Part shown: positions 1 through 7,084 of the stretch, piece after piece
Layout: every line of letters starts with the position of its first letter
Numbering within the stretch: the first letter of the stretch is position 1
Assembly: GCA_945827565.1 (NCBI GenBank)
Contig: CALZNR010000068.1
Span: 1 to 7,131, forward strand
From: an uncultured Prevotella sp.
GTDB lineage: Bacteria > Bacteroidota > Bacteroidia > Bacteroidales > Bacteroidaceae
Length of the DNA stretch: 7,131 nt
Reading direction: 5' to 3'
Notes under the pieces: generated by a model
Databases searched by the model: none
The model's input: the letters and a program-made list of their open reading frames with translations, nothing else
Told to the model about the DNA's origin: nothing
Position numbers and translations under genes: made by a program

Positions 1-43
1 ACACTGCATATCGTCGGCAGCGTCAGATGTGTATAAGAGACAG
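1..43 (+). other. Untrimmed Nextera i5-side sequencing adapter (not genomic)
   Basis: This is synthetic library sequence. Bases 1-2 match the end of the P5 arm, bases 3-10 read ACTGCATA (the Nextera index S506), bases 11-24 are the TCGTCGGCAGCGTC read-1 arm, and bases 25-43 are the 19-bp Tn5 mosaic end finishing in GAGACAG. Genomic sequence starts at base 44. The match is exact throughout and in the orientation expected at the left end of a tagmented fragment. Confidence 0.98.
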
Positions 44-45
44 AC

Positions 46-1038
46 ATGGCACTGCTTGAAAACCGCATCAACGTGGGCTTCAACTTCTTCACCAGTCATG
101 CCTACGACCTGCTGCTCAACAGCAATGTTTCAGCTGTGTATGGCTCTTACAACTACTACGAGAACAGCGGTACCATCAACACCACTGGTTTTGAGGCTTC
201 ACTGCGCGTAAATCCTTACCACACCAAGGATTGGGACATCGTGCTGGGTGCCACCATCGCCACTGCCAAGAGCACCATCAAATCGCTGGGCAACAACAGC
301 AGCATGGTGATTAACTACACAGGCTTCAACAACGATGATGCACAGATGATTATGGCAGTAGGCAGCAAACCCTACGAGTTCTATGGCTACCAGACCAATG
401 GCATCTATCGCACGGCAGAAGAAGCCAAGCAGGCTGGTTTGGTGAACAGCAGCGGTGACGCCTATCAGGCAGGTGACGTGCGCTTTGTAGATGTGAACCA
501 CGACGGTATCATCAACGAACAAGACAAGGTGAGCCTCGGCAGCAGCATGCCCGACTTCTATGGAGGCATCAACCTCTCAGTAAGATTCAAGCAGTTTGTA
601 CTGGATGCCAACGTTGCCTACTCTGTGGGTGGCAAGGTGTATAACGCCACCCGTCGCCAGTTGGAGTCGATGGACAACTTCTATAACCAATCTGCTGCCG
701 TGCTCAACCGCTGGCAGGTAGAAGGCCAGGAAACCTCTATGCCTCGCGCCAGCTATGGCGACCCATTGGGCAACAACAACTTCTCTGACCGCTGGATTGA
801 GAAAGGTGACTATCTGAAACTGCGCAGTGTGAAACTGACCTACAACTTCGAGAAGCTGTTCAACCTGATTCGTTCGGGTAATGTGTATGTGGCAGCAGAG
901 AACCTTTTCTCACTGACCAAGTACCTGGGAGGCGACCCCGAGTTTGCATACTCATACTCAGAGAACCTGCGTGGCTTTGACTATGCCAAGACAGCATTGC
1001 CCATCACCATCAAGGCTGGCTTCAACATCAATTTCTAA
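46..1038 (+). CDS. SusC/RagA-family TonB-dependent outer-membrane transporter, C-terminal fragment (5' truncated)
   Basis: This is the last 330 residues of a SusC-like transporter, the outer-membrane barrel that imports oligosaccharides with energy from TonB and works under a SusD lid. Full-length members are about 1,000 residues, so roughly two thirds (signal peptide, plug, TonB box, early barrel) are missing. Seen directly: the family pattern ENRINVGFNFF...DLLL at the left edge; NSGTINTTGFE (about residues 40-50); a calcium-loop-like DVNHDGIINEQDK (149-161) followed by MPDFYGGIN; DRWIEKGDYLKLRSVKLTYNF (248-268); AAENLFSLTKYLGGDPEF (283-300), the usual signature near the end; and a terminal aromatic residue (NINF), typical of barrel proteins. 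The Met at 46 is internal: the coding frame is cut by the adapter at base 44, and the adapter carries an in-frame stop at 34-36. It ends 23 nt before the SusD gene, as expected for a susCD operon. Confidence 0.95.
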   Translation: MALLENRINVGFNFFTSHAYDLLLNSNVSAVYGSYNYYENSGTINTTGFEASLRVNPYHTKDWDIVLGATIATAKSTIKSLGNNSSMVINYTGFNNDDAQMIMAVGSKPYEFYGYQTNGIYRTAEEAKQAGLVNSSGDAYQAGDVRFVDVNHDGIINEQDKVSLGSSMPDFYGGINLSVRFKQFVLDANVAYSVGGKVYNATRRQLESMDNFYNQSAAVLNRWQVEGQETSMPRASYGDPLGNNNFSDRWIEKGDYLKLRSVKLTYNFEKLFNLIRSGNVYVAAENLFSLTKYLGGDPEFAYSYSENLRGFDYAKTALPITIKAGFNINF

Positions 1039-1061
1039 TCTCACCCCAAAACATAGAAGAC

Positions 1062-2900
1062 ATGAAAATTTCAAGCAAAATATTGGCACTCACCCTGGTT
1101 GCTTCTGCCACGATGCTCCAGTCGTGCAACGATTATTTTGACACAGACCCGAAAAACATCATCAACACCGAGGACTACATCGCTCAGGAAGATGAGATGT
1201 ATCGAGGCTACATGGGTATATTGAACTGCATGCAGAAGGCTGGTGACCATGCCATCTTCCTCACAGACACACGTGGTGCTGTGCTGGAAACTACCGACAA
1301 TGCTCCCACCGAACTGAAGAGTATATACAACTGGGGCACCACCAACGGCAACAGTTATGCTGACCCCACCTGCTACTACTCTATCATCGTGGCTTGCAAC
1401 GATTACATCTTCAAAATGGGAGAATACAAGCGCAGAGTGGGCAACAGCATGACAGAGAATGCACAGAAGCAGTATTATAACCTGATCAGCGGTTCGCTGC
1501 GCCTCAAGGTATGGGCATACCTGATGCTGGGCAAGACCTATGGCGAGGCCTACTGGTTTGATGATCCTCTGACAGAGAAGAAGGAACTGAGCGATGCCTC
1601 TGTGTTTACCAAATGCAACATGAAGGAACTGGCAGACCGCTGCATCAACCTGCTGGAAAACGGTATCACTGTCAACGACGAGCACATCAGCGCCACACAA
1701 GAGGTGGAATGGTTCAAGTGGCTGGATCCTGAAACAGAAGATCGCGCCCTGTTCCGCCAATGGCAGTATATTACTCCCCCAGCAGTGATCCTCAATGCAG
1801 AATGGCGCTCCTGGCGTGCAAGCTATATCGATGAAAGTGCTGCACAGAGCGACTGGCAATGGATACGCGACCACGTGCTGGACTATATCAAGAACACACA
1901 AGCCAGCGTAGAGGCAGACAACCAGGCTGGCGACGAATGGCGTGGCATTATCTCTGCCAACCACATTGCATCGGGTGATGTGTTCCAACTGTCACAAAAG
2001 ATTCAGAGCGACATGGTGGGCTCTTACTCCAACATCTTCTACACAGAGGGGTTGGGCAGCGCCTACCAGCTTATCAGCACCATCATCTATAACTATGACA
2101 ATGACCAAAAGAATAGATTAGTGCAATACTTCTGTCCCGAATATCCCGATGCAGCATCGTTCTATCTGCAACCCTCTGAATACGGCATCAACCTATACCC
2201 AGGCAAGGATGTGCGCAGCATGGAACAAGGCTGGATAATGACTATACTCGCCGGCAAAAAGTGCATCGACAAGTACTACTACGGCTATGACTACACCAAC
2301 CGCAAGTATTCCTATCTTGACGGTAAGGAGATTTTCAAGATTCAACCTGCCATTCCTATCTTCCGCGGACATGACCTGCACTTCCTGCTGGCAGAGGCAG
2401 AAGCACATCTTGGACACTTTGAAGTGGCATACTACCTGCTGAACGATGGCGTGGGTAGCCGTTTTGCCGACAAGCTCATACCCACAGGAAGTGAATGGGA
2501 TCTGCGCTACCAAGAATGGTTAGGAGGAAGTGGTGGTTATAGCAATCTGGGTATTGCAGGAGCGGCCAGCAGCACATTGCACAAACTGCCCCACCCAGGC
2601 TCAGCCGACTTTGCACTCTACTCTACCGATGAATTGCTGAAGAAATACGACTGGGCACTGGCCGATGAGAACATCAGGGAATACGTGGCAGAGGGCAAAT
2701 CGTATGGCTACATGTGCAAGATTGCCGAGCGTTACAGCAACAGCGCCTACCGCAACGGCAACCTGGCAGAGGCTCGCGACAGCGTGGCAAAGCGCATTGT
2801 GCCCAAATATCCAGCCACCAAGCAAAGCCACGTGAGCAGCAGCATCAAGAGTAACGGCTATTTCGTGAACTGGGACTTGCAGGGTATCAGCAATCAATAA
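1062..2900 (+). CDS. SusD/RagB-family surface glycan-binding lipoprotein
   Basis: This is the outer-membrane lipoprotein partner of the SusC barrel, which captures glycans at the cell surface and closes over the transporter. The start at 1062 gives a clean lipoprotein signal: a basic N-terminus, a hydrophobic stretch and the lipobox MLQSC with the lipidated Cys at residue 22, followed by NDYFDTDP, the usual SusD start. Further family landmarks are the helix LRLKVWAYLMLGKTYGEAYW (147-164), leading to DDPLTE; the TPR-like helix FLLAEAEAHLGHFEVAYYLLNDGVGSRF (441-468); and ADENIREYVAEGKSYGYMCKIAERY (534-558), which corresponds to the LDERxRELxxEGxRxxDLxR pattern. At 612 residues it is at the long end for the family; extra sequence lies near 469-530. 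It has no strong Shine-Dalgarno site, which is normal in this phylum. Its ligand cannot be read from the sequence; pectin fragments are inferred from the nearby pectate lyase. Confidence 0.95.
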   Translation: MKISSKILALTLVASATMLQSCNDYFDTDPKNIINTEDYIAQEDEMYRGYMGILNCMQKAGDHAIFLTDTRGAVLETTDNAPTELKSIYNWGTTNGNSYADPTCYYSIIVACNDYIFKMGEYKRRVGNSMTENAQKQYYNLISGSLRLKVWAYLMLGKTYGEAYWFDDPLTEKKELSDASVFTKCNMKELADRCINLLENGITVNDEHISATQEVEWFKWLDPETEDRALFRQWQYITPPAVILNAEWRSWRASYIDESAAQSDWQWIRDHVLDYIKNTQASVEADNQAGDEWRGIISANHIASGDVFQLSQKIQSDMVGSYSNIFYTEGLGSAYQLISTIIYNYDNDQKNRLVQYFCPEYPDAASFYLQPSEYGINLYPGKDVRSMEQGWIMTILAGKKCIDKYYYGYDYTNRKYSYLDGKEIFKIQPAIPIFRGHDLHFLLAEAEAHLGHFEVAYYLLNDGVGSRFADKLIPTGSEWDLRYQEWLGGSGGYSNLGIAGAASSTLHKLPHPGSADFALYSTDELLKKYDWALADENIREYVAEGKSYGYMCKIAERYSNSAYRNGNLAEARDSVAKRIVPKYPATKQSHVSSSIKSNGYFVNWDLQGISNQ

Positions 2901-2912
2901 CCCCCTACTCTA

Positions 2913-2952
2913 CCCACCCTCTCTTCGTGCTTCGGCATGGAGAGAGAGTGGG
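2913..2952 (+). promoter_or_regulatory. Long UUCG-capped hairpin between the SusD gene and the next gene
   Basis: The 40 bases fold symmetrically: an 18-position stem (2913-2930 with 2935-2952) closes a TTCG tetraloop (2931-2934) with a C-G closing pair, the extra-stable cUUCGg type. The only defects are one C.A mismatch (2918/2947) and two G.U wobbles (2925/2940 and 2927/2938). It starts 12 nt after the SusD stop codon. The downstream bases are AAGAACAGG with no T-run, so it is not a standard intrinsic terminator. It may instead protect the susCD mRNA 3' end, mark a processing site or partly attenuate readthrough into the next gene. The role is inferred; the fold is seen. Confidence 0.7.
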
Positions 2953-3028
2953 AAGAACAGGAACAGACCTCAAGACAGAATTACATTGAGAGAATTATAA
3001 ACCTAATTATTCATTTAAACTTAACACC

Positions 3029-5365
3029 ATGAAAAAATTTACATTTATGGCTTTAGCCACCATGCTACTGGCTCCAGCCACCACCATGGCAGACAGTTGG
3101 CAGAAGACAGTGACCAATGACAAAGAGTTCAAATCTGCATTCAGTGCAGTGGGTTCAGGTGCCGCAGGCGAAACCTACGAGATTATCTGCGACTGGGATG
3201 CCAGCGAGCTGGTTTCTGTAGGCAAGTTGAAGCCCACACAGACCAACGGTCGCCTGGTGATCAGAAGTAACCAGACCGACTTTGACAAGATGCCACAGTT
3301 GCAGATGGCATTTGAGTGGGGAACCGACGCTCCTGCGCGTGGCGAACTGGGTCAGCAGATGTCTATCATCATTGAGAACATGAATATGGTGGGCACTGGC
3401 TCTTACCTGATGGACAACCGTCGTGCAATCTATGCCGACACCATTGCTCTTCGTCATTGTGACATTCACGGACAGGCACGTTCTATCCTGCGTTTTGACG
3501 GTGACAAAGGTAAATTGACAGACGCCGATGGCAACGCGTTGACAGCTGCTGACTACTTTGTGGATGTGATTGAAGTAAAGGAGTGCCGTCTGCACGGAAC
3601 TGCACAGGCACAAAAAGACAACTGGACCCCCTTCCGTACCTTCATTCCCTTCAACAACTTCAGCGTGACCGACTGTATGATTTACGACATGCCTTACACC
3701 AAGAGTGTATGGGAAACACGTAACCCCAACACCACACCTTCACAGGTGAACTTCTCTAACAACTTGGTGCTGCTGGGTGAGAACAAGGCAGTGAGCACCA
3801 CCGGTTTCACTGTGATGATGACAGGTGCAAACCTTCCTGTAGGTACCACCATCCAGTTGAACAACAACATCTTTGCCGGTCCTCAGAAGGGTATCCACAT
3901 CCTTGTAAACGACACCAGCAACTACACCAATACCACCATCACCAACGCTCAGGGTGCTACCATCATTGCACAGAACAACGTGGTAGATGAGGGTGCTTCT
4001 TACATGAGCATGGACGACCTGACCACGAAGCTGCTGGGCGACGGTACTGTAGAGTCCTACATTCCCACTACCTTGCTGGCATCTAACACCATCAACCTCT
4101 CTACAGTAGAAGGATTCTCTTGGGAAACAGGTGCTACCTTCCAGGATGCTTCTATCGACCAGTACAACATGCTGAACAGCAATCCTTGGAAGACACAGGG
4201 TATCGACTACATCAACGGCGAGGGCGTTTATTACATTGGTCCTTCTATCGCCTATGTAGATGCCTTCCCCGTAATTGCCAAACTGAACGTAACTGTTGAC
4301 GGTCCTTCTTACATCACTGCAACCGTATCACCCAAAAAGAGCGTTTACTATGTAGGCGATGAAGTGGCTATCAGCTTCAACGACCACAACTCTGCTTATC
4401 GCACTCTGAACACCTTCAAGGGATGGTCTGACGACGCTACTATCACAGAGGCTACCCGCACCGTGACACTGGAAGGTGACCTGAACCTGAGCGCCAAATT
4501 CGAGCCTATCGTTGACGGCATCGTTTCACTGCTCGACTTCAGCACAGTGACTGGCAATGCCAACCTTGACAGCTATGCAGCAGACGCATTCATTGACGAA
4601 GCACACAAGGCTGTAGCTACCATGATGGTAGTAGATACCGTTGGTCTGGGTGAAGGTTTGGTAGCTTCTCCTTTCAACTATGTTCAGGCTACCGCTGCCA
4701 ACAAGAACTTCCAGGCACGTGCCGGCAAGTTTGGTGAGGATCCTATCGAACTGCAGATGCCTATCATCTCACGTCGTAGCCCTGCTGTGGCTCACCACGG
4801 AGCAACACCTCAGGTGAACTATGCAGTATTCACCCTTTCTACCAAGGATTTGAAAGACATCAAGTTCTCTTGCTATGTTGGTTCAGACAACTACATGTTC
4901 ACCAAGCAAATGGCAGACTACTCTGTGGATGGCGGTGCTACATGGACCAACTTTGCAAGCTATGAGATGACAGAAGAGGACGCTCGCGACATGGTGTTTG
5001 GCTTGGAGGAAACTCCTGGCAAACTCTATGGTTGGGCAGAGCTGAAGGGTGACCTTCCTGCAGCTGCTGCAAATGTAGAGAGTGTTCAGATTCGCGTGAT
5101 CAGCGATCCTGCTTCTGTTGCTCTTGTTAACGAAGCTGCTGGCAGCATTGCTTTGGATGCAAGTGACACCTTCGAGTACATTGGTAGCGTGCTGATTACT
5201 GCTGACTGCAGCGGTATTGACACTGGTATCAACGGCATCCAGACCAACAACAGCAAGGTATTCAACGCCAATGCTCCTATCTACAACCTGATGGGTGTAC
5301 AGGTGAAGAATGCTTCTGCCAACGGTCTTTACATCCAGAACGGTAAGAAGTTCTTCAAGAAATAA
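3029..5365 (+). CDS. Exported multidomain protein with pectate-lyase-like beta-helix (DUF4957/DUF5123-like), function unknown
   Basis: The function is not established; a pectin-binding or degenerate lyase-fold role is inferred. The 778-residue product has a cleavable signal peptide (residues 1-21, cut near TTMA/DSW) and no lipobox Cys. Residues about 45-345 look like a right-handed beta-helix, with recurring rungs LRHCDIHG (141), EVKECRLHG (182), SVTDCMIYD (212), NFSNNLVLLG (241), QLNNNIFAG (276) and AQNNVVDEG (313). This resembles the DUF4957/DUF5123 proteins of Bacteroidetes pectin loci. Residues about 418-492 match the divergent InlB-type repeat pattern (VTV, YYVGDEVAISF, FKGWS, LSAKFEP). 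Residues about 493-725 are beta-rich and unassigned, with YSVDGGATWTNF at 631-642. The last 30 residues (PIYNLMGVQV...GLYIQNGKKFFKK) match a tail common in secreted Prevotella/Bacteroides proteins. The start at 3029 follows an AT-rich leader. I saw no lyase catalytic motif. Its Arg codons favour CGT, unlike its neighbours. Confidence 0.88.
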   Translation: MKKFTFMALATMLLAPATTMADSWQKTVTNDKEFKSAFSAVGSGAAGETYEIICDWDASELVSVGKLKPTQTNGRLVIRSNQTDFDKMPQLQMAFEWGTDAPARGELGQQMSIIIENMNMVGTGSYLMDNRRAIYADTIALRHCDIHGQARSILRFDGDKGKLTDADGNALTAADYFVDVIEVKECRLHGTAQAQKDNWTPFRTFIPFNNFSVTDCMIYDMPYTKSVWETRNPNTTPSQVNFSNNLVLLGENKAVSTTGFTVMMTGANLPVGTTIQLNNNIFAGPQKGIHILVNDTSNYTNTTITNAQGATIIAQNNVVDEGASYMSMDDLTTKLLGDGTVESYIPTTLLASNTINLSTVEGFSWETGATFQDASIDQYNMLNSNPWKTQGIDYINGEGVYYIGPSIAYVDAFPVIAKLNVTVDGPSYITATVSPKKSVYYVGDEVAISFNDHNSAYRTLNTFKGWSDDATITEATRTVTLEGDLNLSAKFEPIVDGIVSLLDFSTVTGNANLDSYAADAFIDEAHKAVATMMVVDTVGLGEGLVASPFNYVQATAANKNFQARAGKFGEDPIELQMPIISRRSPAVAHHGATPQVNYAVFTLSTKDLKDIKFSCYVGSDNYMFTKQMADYSVDGGATWTNFASYEMTEEDARDMVFGLEETPGKLYGWAELKGDLPAAAANVESVQIRVISDPASVALVNEAAGSIALDASDTFEYIGSVLITADCSGIDTGINGIQTNNSKVFNANAPIYNLMGVQVKNASANGLYIQNGKKFFKK

Positions 5366-5471
5366 GAACTGACCCAAAGAGCAGGAAGAACGATAAGTGG
5401 GGACTTGGCTGTTTAGAGAGATTATCTACACCGCACCCACCTATAAACATTCCAAACTCTACGGATAAATG

Positions 5472-5511
5472 GCGGAGTTGCAATCCAAACGGTTGCAACT
5501 CCGCTTCTTTT
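5472..5511 (+). terminator. Strong intrinsic (Rho-independent) terminator
   Basis: A perfect 12-bp stem, GCGGAGTTGCAA (5472-5483) with TTGCAACTCCGC (5493-5504), encloses a 9-nt loop and is followed directly by TTCTTTT (5505-5511). It lies 106 nt after the stop codon of the 778-aa gene and about 70 nt before the candidate promoter of the lyase gene, so it most likely ends the susCD/beta-helix transcript. The preceding stretch 5366-5471 shows no gene or clear motif. Confidence 0.9.
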
Positions 5512-5579
5512 ATACACTATCCATCTCATTCTCCCCCATAAACATCAAAATATACACCCGCTATATGAAAAATATTTTC

Positions 5580-5587
5580 TAATTTTG
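5580..5587 (+). promoter_or_regulatory. Candidate Bacteroidetes -7 promoter box for the pectate lyase gene
   Basis: TAATTTTG matches the Bacteroides primary-sigma -7 consensus TAnnTTTG exactly. It lies 23 nt upstream of the ATG at 5611 and downstream of the terminator, which would place the transcription start near 5592-5596 with a short, AT-rich, Shine-Dalgarno-free leader. No matching -33 TTTG element is visible at the usual spacing (the region reads ACACCCGCTATATG), so the promoter may be weak or need an activator. Confidence 0.5.
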
Positions 5588-5610
5588 TAACTGACAAAAA
5601 ACCTATCATT

Positions 5611-7084
5611 ATGAAATTACCGAAACTAATTTTACTGTTTTTGATGGCAATGGGTGTGAACCTATATACCCAGGCACAGACACGTATGCTCGCCTTTCCA
5701 GGCGCTGAAGGCTATGGCAAATATGCCACTGGAGGACGTGGAGGAAAGACTTATGTAGTGACTTCACTGGACGACTGCGATGAGTCGAAACTGAAAGAGG
5801 GCACCTTCCGCTGGGCTGTGAAGCAACCGGGCAAAAAGATTGTGACCTTTGCCGTCAACGGAACTATCTACCTGAAGTCGGCACTGAATCTGGACTGTGG
5901 CGACCTGACCATCTTGGGCCAGACAGCACCGGGCGAAGGCATCTGTCTTGCCGACTATCCTGTAACCATCTCTTGCGAGAACGCCATCATCCGTTACATT
6001 CGTATTCGATTGGGTAACCGCCAAGTGGCATTCCACGAAGGTGACGGCTTTGGATTCAACGGAGCCAACAACGTTATCATGGACCACTGTTCCATCAGCT
6101 GGAGCATTGACGAATGTCTGTCAATCTCGGCTGCAACCAACCTGACAATACAATGGTGCATGGTGGAACAGGCACTGAACAAGGGAGGTCATGTCAAAGG
6201 AGAACATGGCTATGGTGGCAACTGGGGAGGTACAAACGTGTCGTTTCATCACAACCTCATCACCCAATGCAAGAGCCGCGTGCCACGACTGGGCGGCGAT
6301 ACCAGTCCGCTGACTGAAGACTTCTGCGACCTGCGCAACAACGTGTTCTATAATTGGGGAGGCAACGGATGCTACGGTGCCGAAGCCATTGACGTGAACT
6401 TTGTGAACAACTATTATAAGCCAGGTCCACTCACCGACACCAGTGCCTCCAATATCCGCAAGCGCATCTGCGGCATTGGCATACGCACCAAAAGCTATAT
6501 CCAGACTTTTCCCGCCTTTGCGCACGACCTACACAAATGGGGACACTTCTATACCGATGGAAACGTAAACCCCGACTATGAGGATATGACCAAAGACAAC
6601 TGGACCATAGGCATACTGAACCAAGTGAATGCCAGCGGCTGCGACGGCACATGGACAGCCACCACCAAAGATACCATCCACTTGAGAGAGCCCCGAGAGT
6701 TTATGTCGGTGACTACCCACAGCGCAGAAGATGCCTACGACAAAGTGATGGCACTTGCCGGAGCATCGCTCTACCGCGACTGTGTGGACAACCTGATGGT
6801 GGCACAGGTAATGGCACGCTTAGGCGATGACAACTCGGGCAGCAGCGGTTCTACCAAAGGTTTGATAGACTGCCAATCAGACAACAACCTAAGCTCAGCA
6901 GAAGTGGAAAACGGCGCATGGCCCATTCTGAAAGACATTGCTCCAGAAAAAACCGACAGCGATGGCGACGGCATACCCGACCAATATGAAAGCAGTTGGG
7001 GGCTGGACTATAATGATGGTACCGACGGTGCTGGCATCTACACCAGCAGCAATCCCAACTACAATGGCTATGCCTACGTGGAGA
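5611..7084 (+). CDS. Family 1 polysaccharide lyase (pectate lyase), 3' end cut off by adapter
   Basis: This is a secreted pectate lyase that would cleave polygalacturonate by calcium-dependent beta-elimination. The frame stays open for 491 codons and runs into the adapter at 7085 with no stop. The signal peptide (about residues 1-22, ending TQA/Q) has no lipobox, pointing to a periplasmic or released enzyme. PL1 landmarks: FPGAEGYG with ATGGRGG (29-45); TFRWAV (65-70); ILGQTAPGEG (101-110); a beta-helix core with MDHCSISWSIDECLSIS (157-173), the conserved DH..W..DE region; SRVPRLGGD (222-230), whose Arg residues (223, 226) fall where the catalytic arginine motif lies; and DLRNNVFYNWGGN (240-252). 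The C-terminus has a thrombospondin-type-3-like calcium loop, DSDGDGIPDQYE (449-460), then NGYAYVE, which in relatives is followed by only a few more residues (a YVN/YLN-type end). It is probably near full length. It has its own candidate promoter after a terminator. Confidence 0.95.

Noticed and set aside
46..48. ATG at 46 as a true start codon
   Set aside because: It lies in the middle of a conserved SusC barrel segment, 2 nt after the adapter boundary; no signal peptide or plug domain follows.
1071..1988. 305-codon open frame on the minus strand
   Set aside because: It lies almost wholly opposite the SusD gene; the product is a Val/Cys/His-rich mirror translation with no domain, signal or start context.
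2981..2988. TACATTGA as a -7 promoter box for the beta-helix gene
   Set aside because: It only partly matches TAnnTTTG and has no -33 element, so it does not support a promoter call; readthrough from susCD remains possible.
4883..5377. 164-codon open frame on the minus strand
   Set aside because: It is a shadow of the 3' end of the beta-helix gene with no recognisable protein features.
5397..5443. GTGGG/CCCAC pairing downstream of the beta-helix gene
   Set aside because: It has only 5 bp around a long loop, far weaker than the terminator next to it.
5569..5578. AAAATATTTT palindrome as an operator
   Set aside because: A 10-bp A/T palindrome in an AT-rich leader is expected by chance, and there is no second copy.
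6121..6525. Minus-strand open frames opposite the lyase gene
   Set aside because: They overlap a clearly conserved PL1 coding frame and show no motif of their own.
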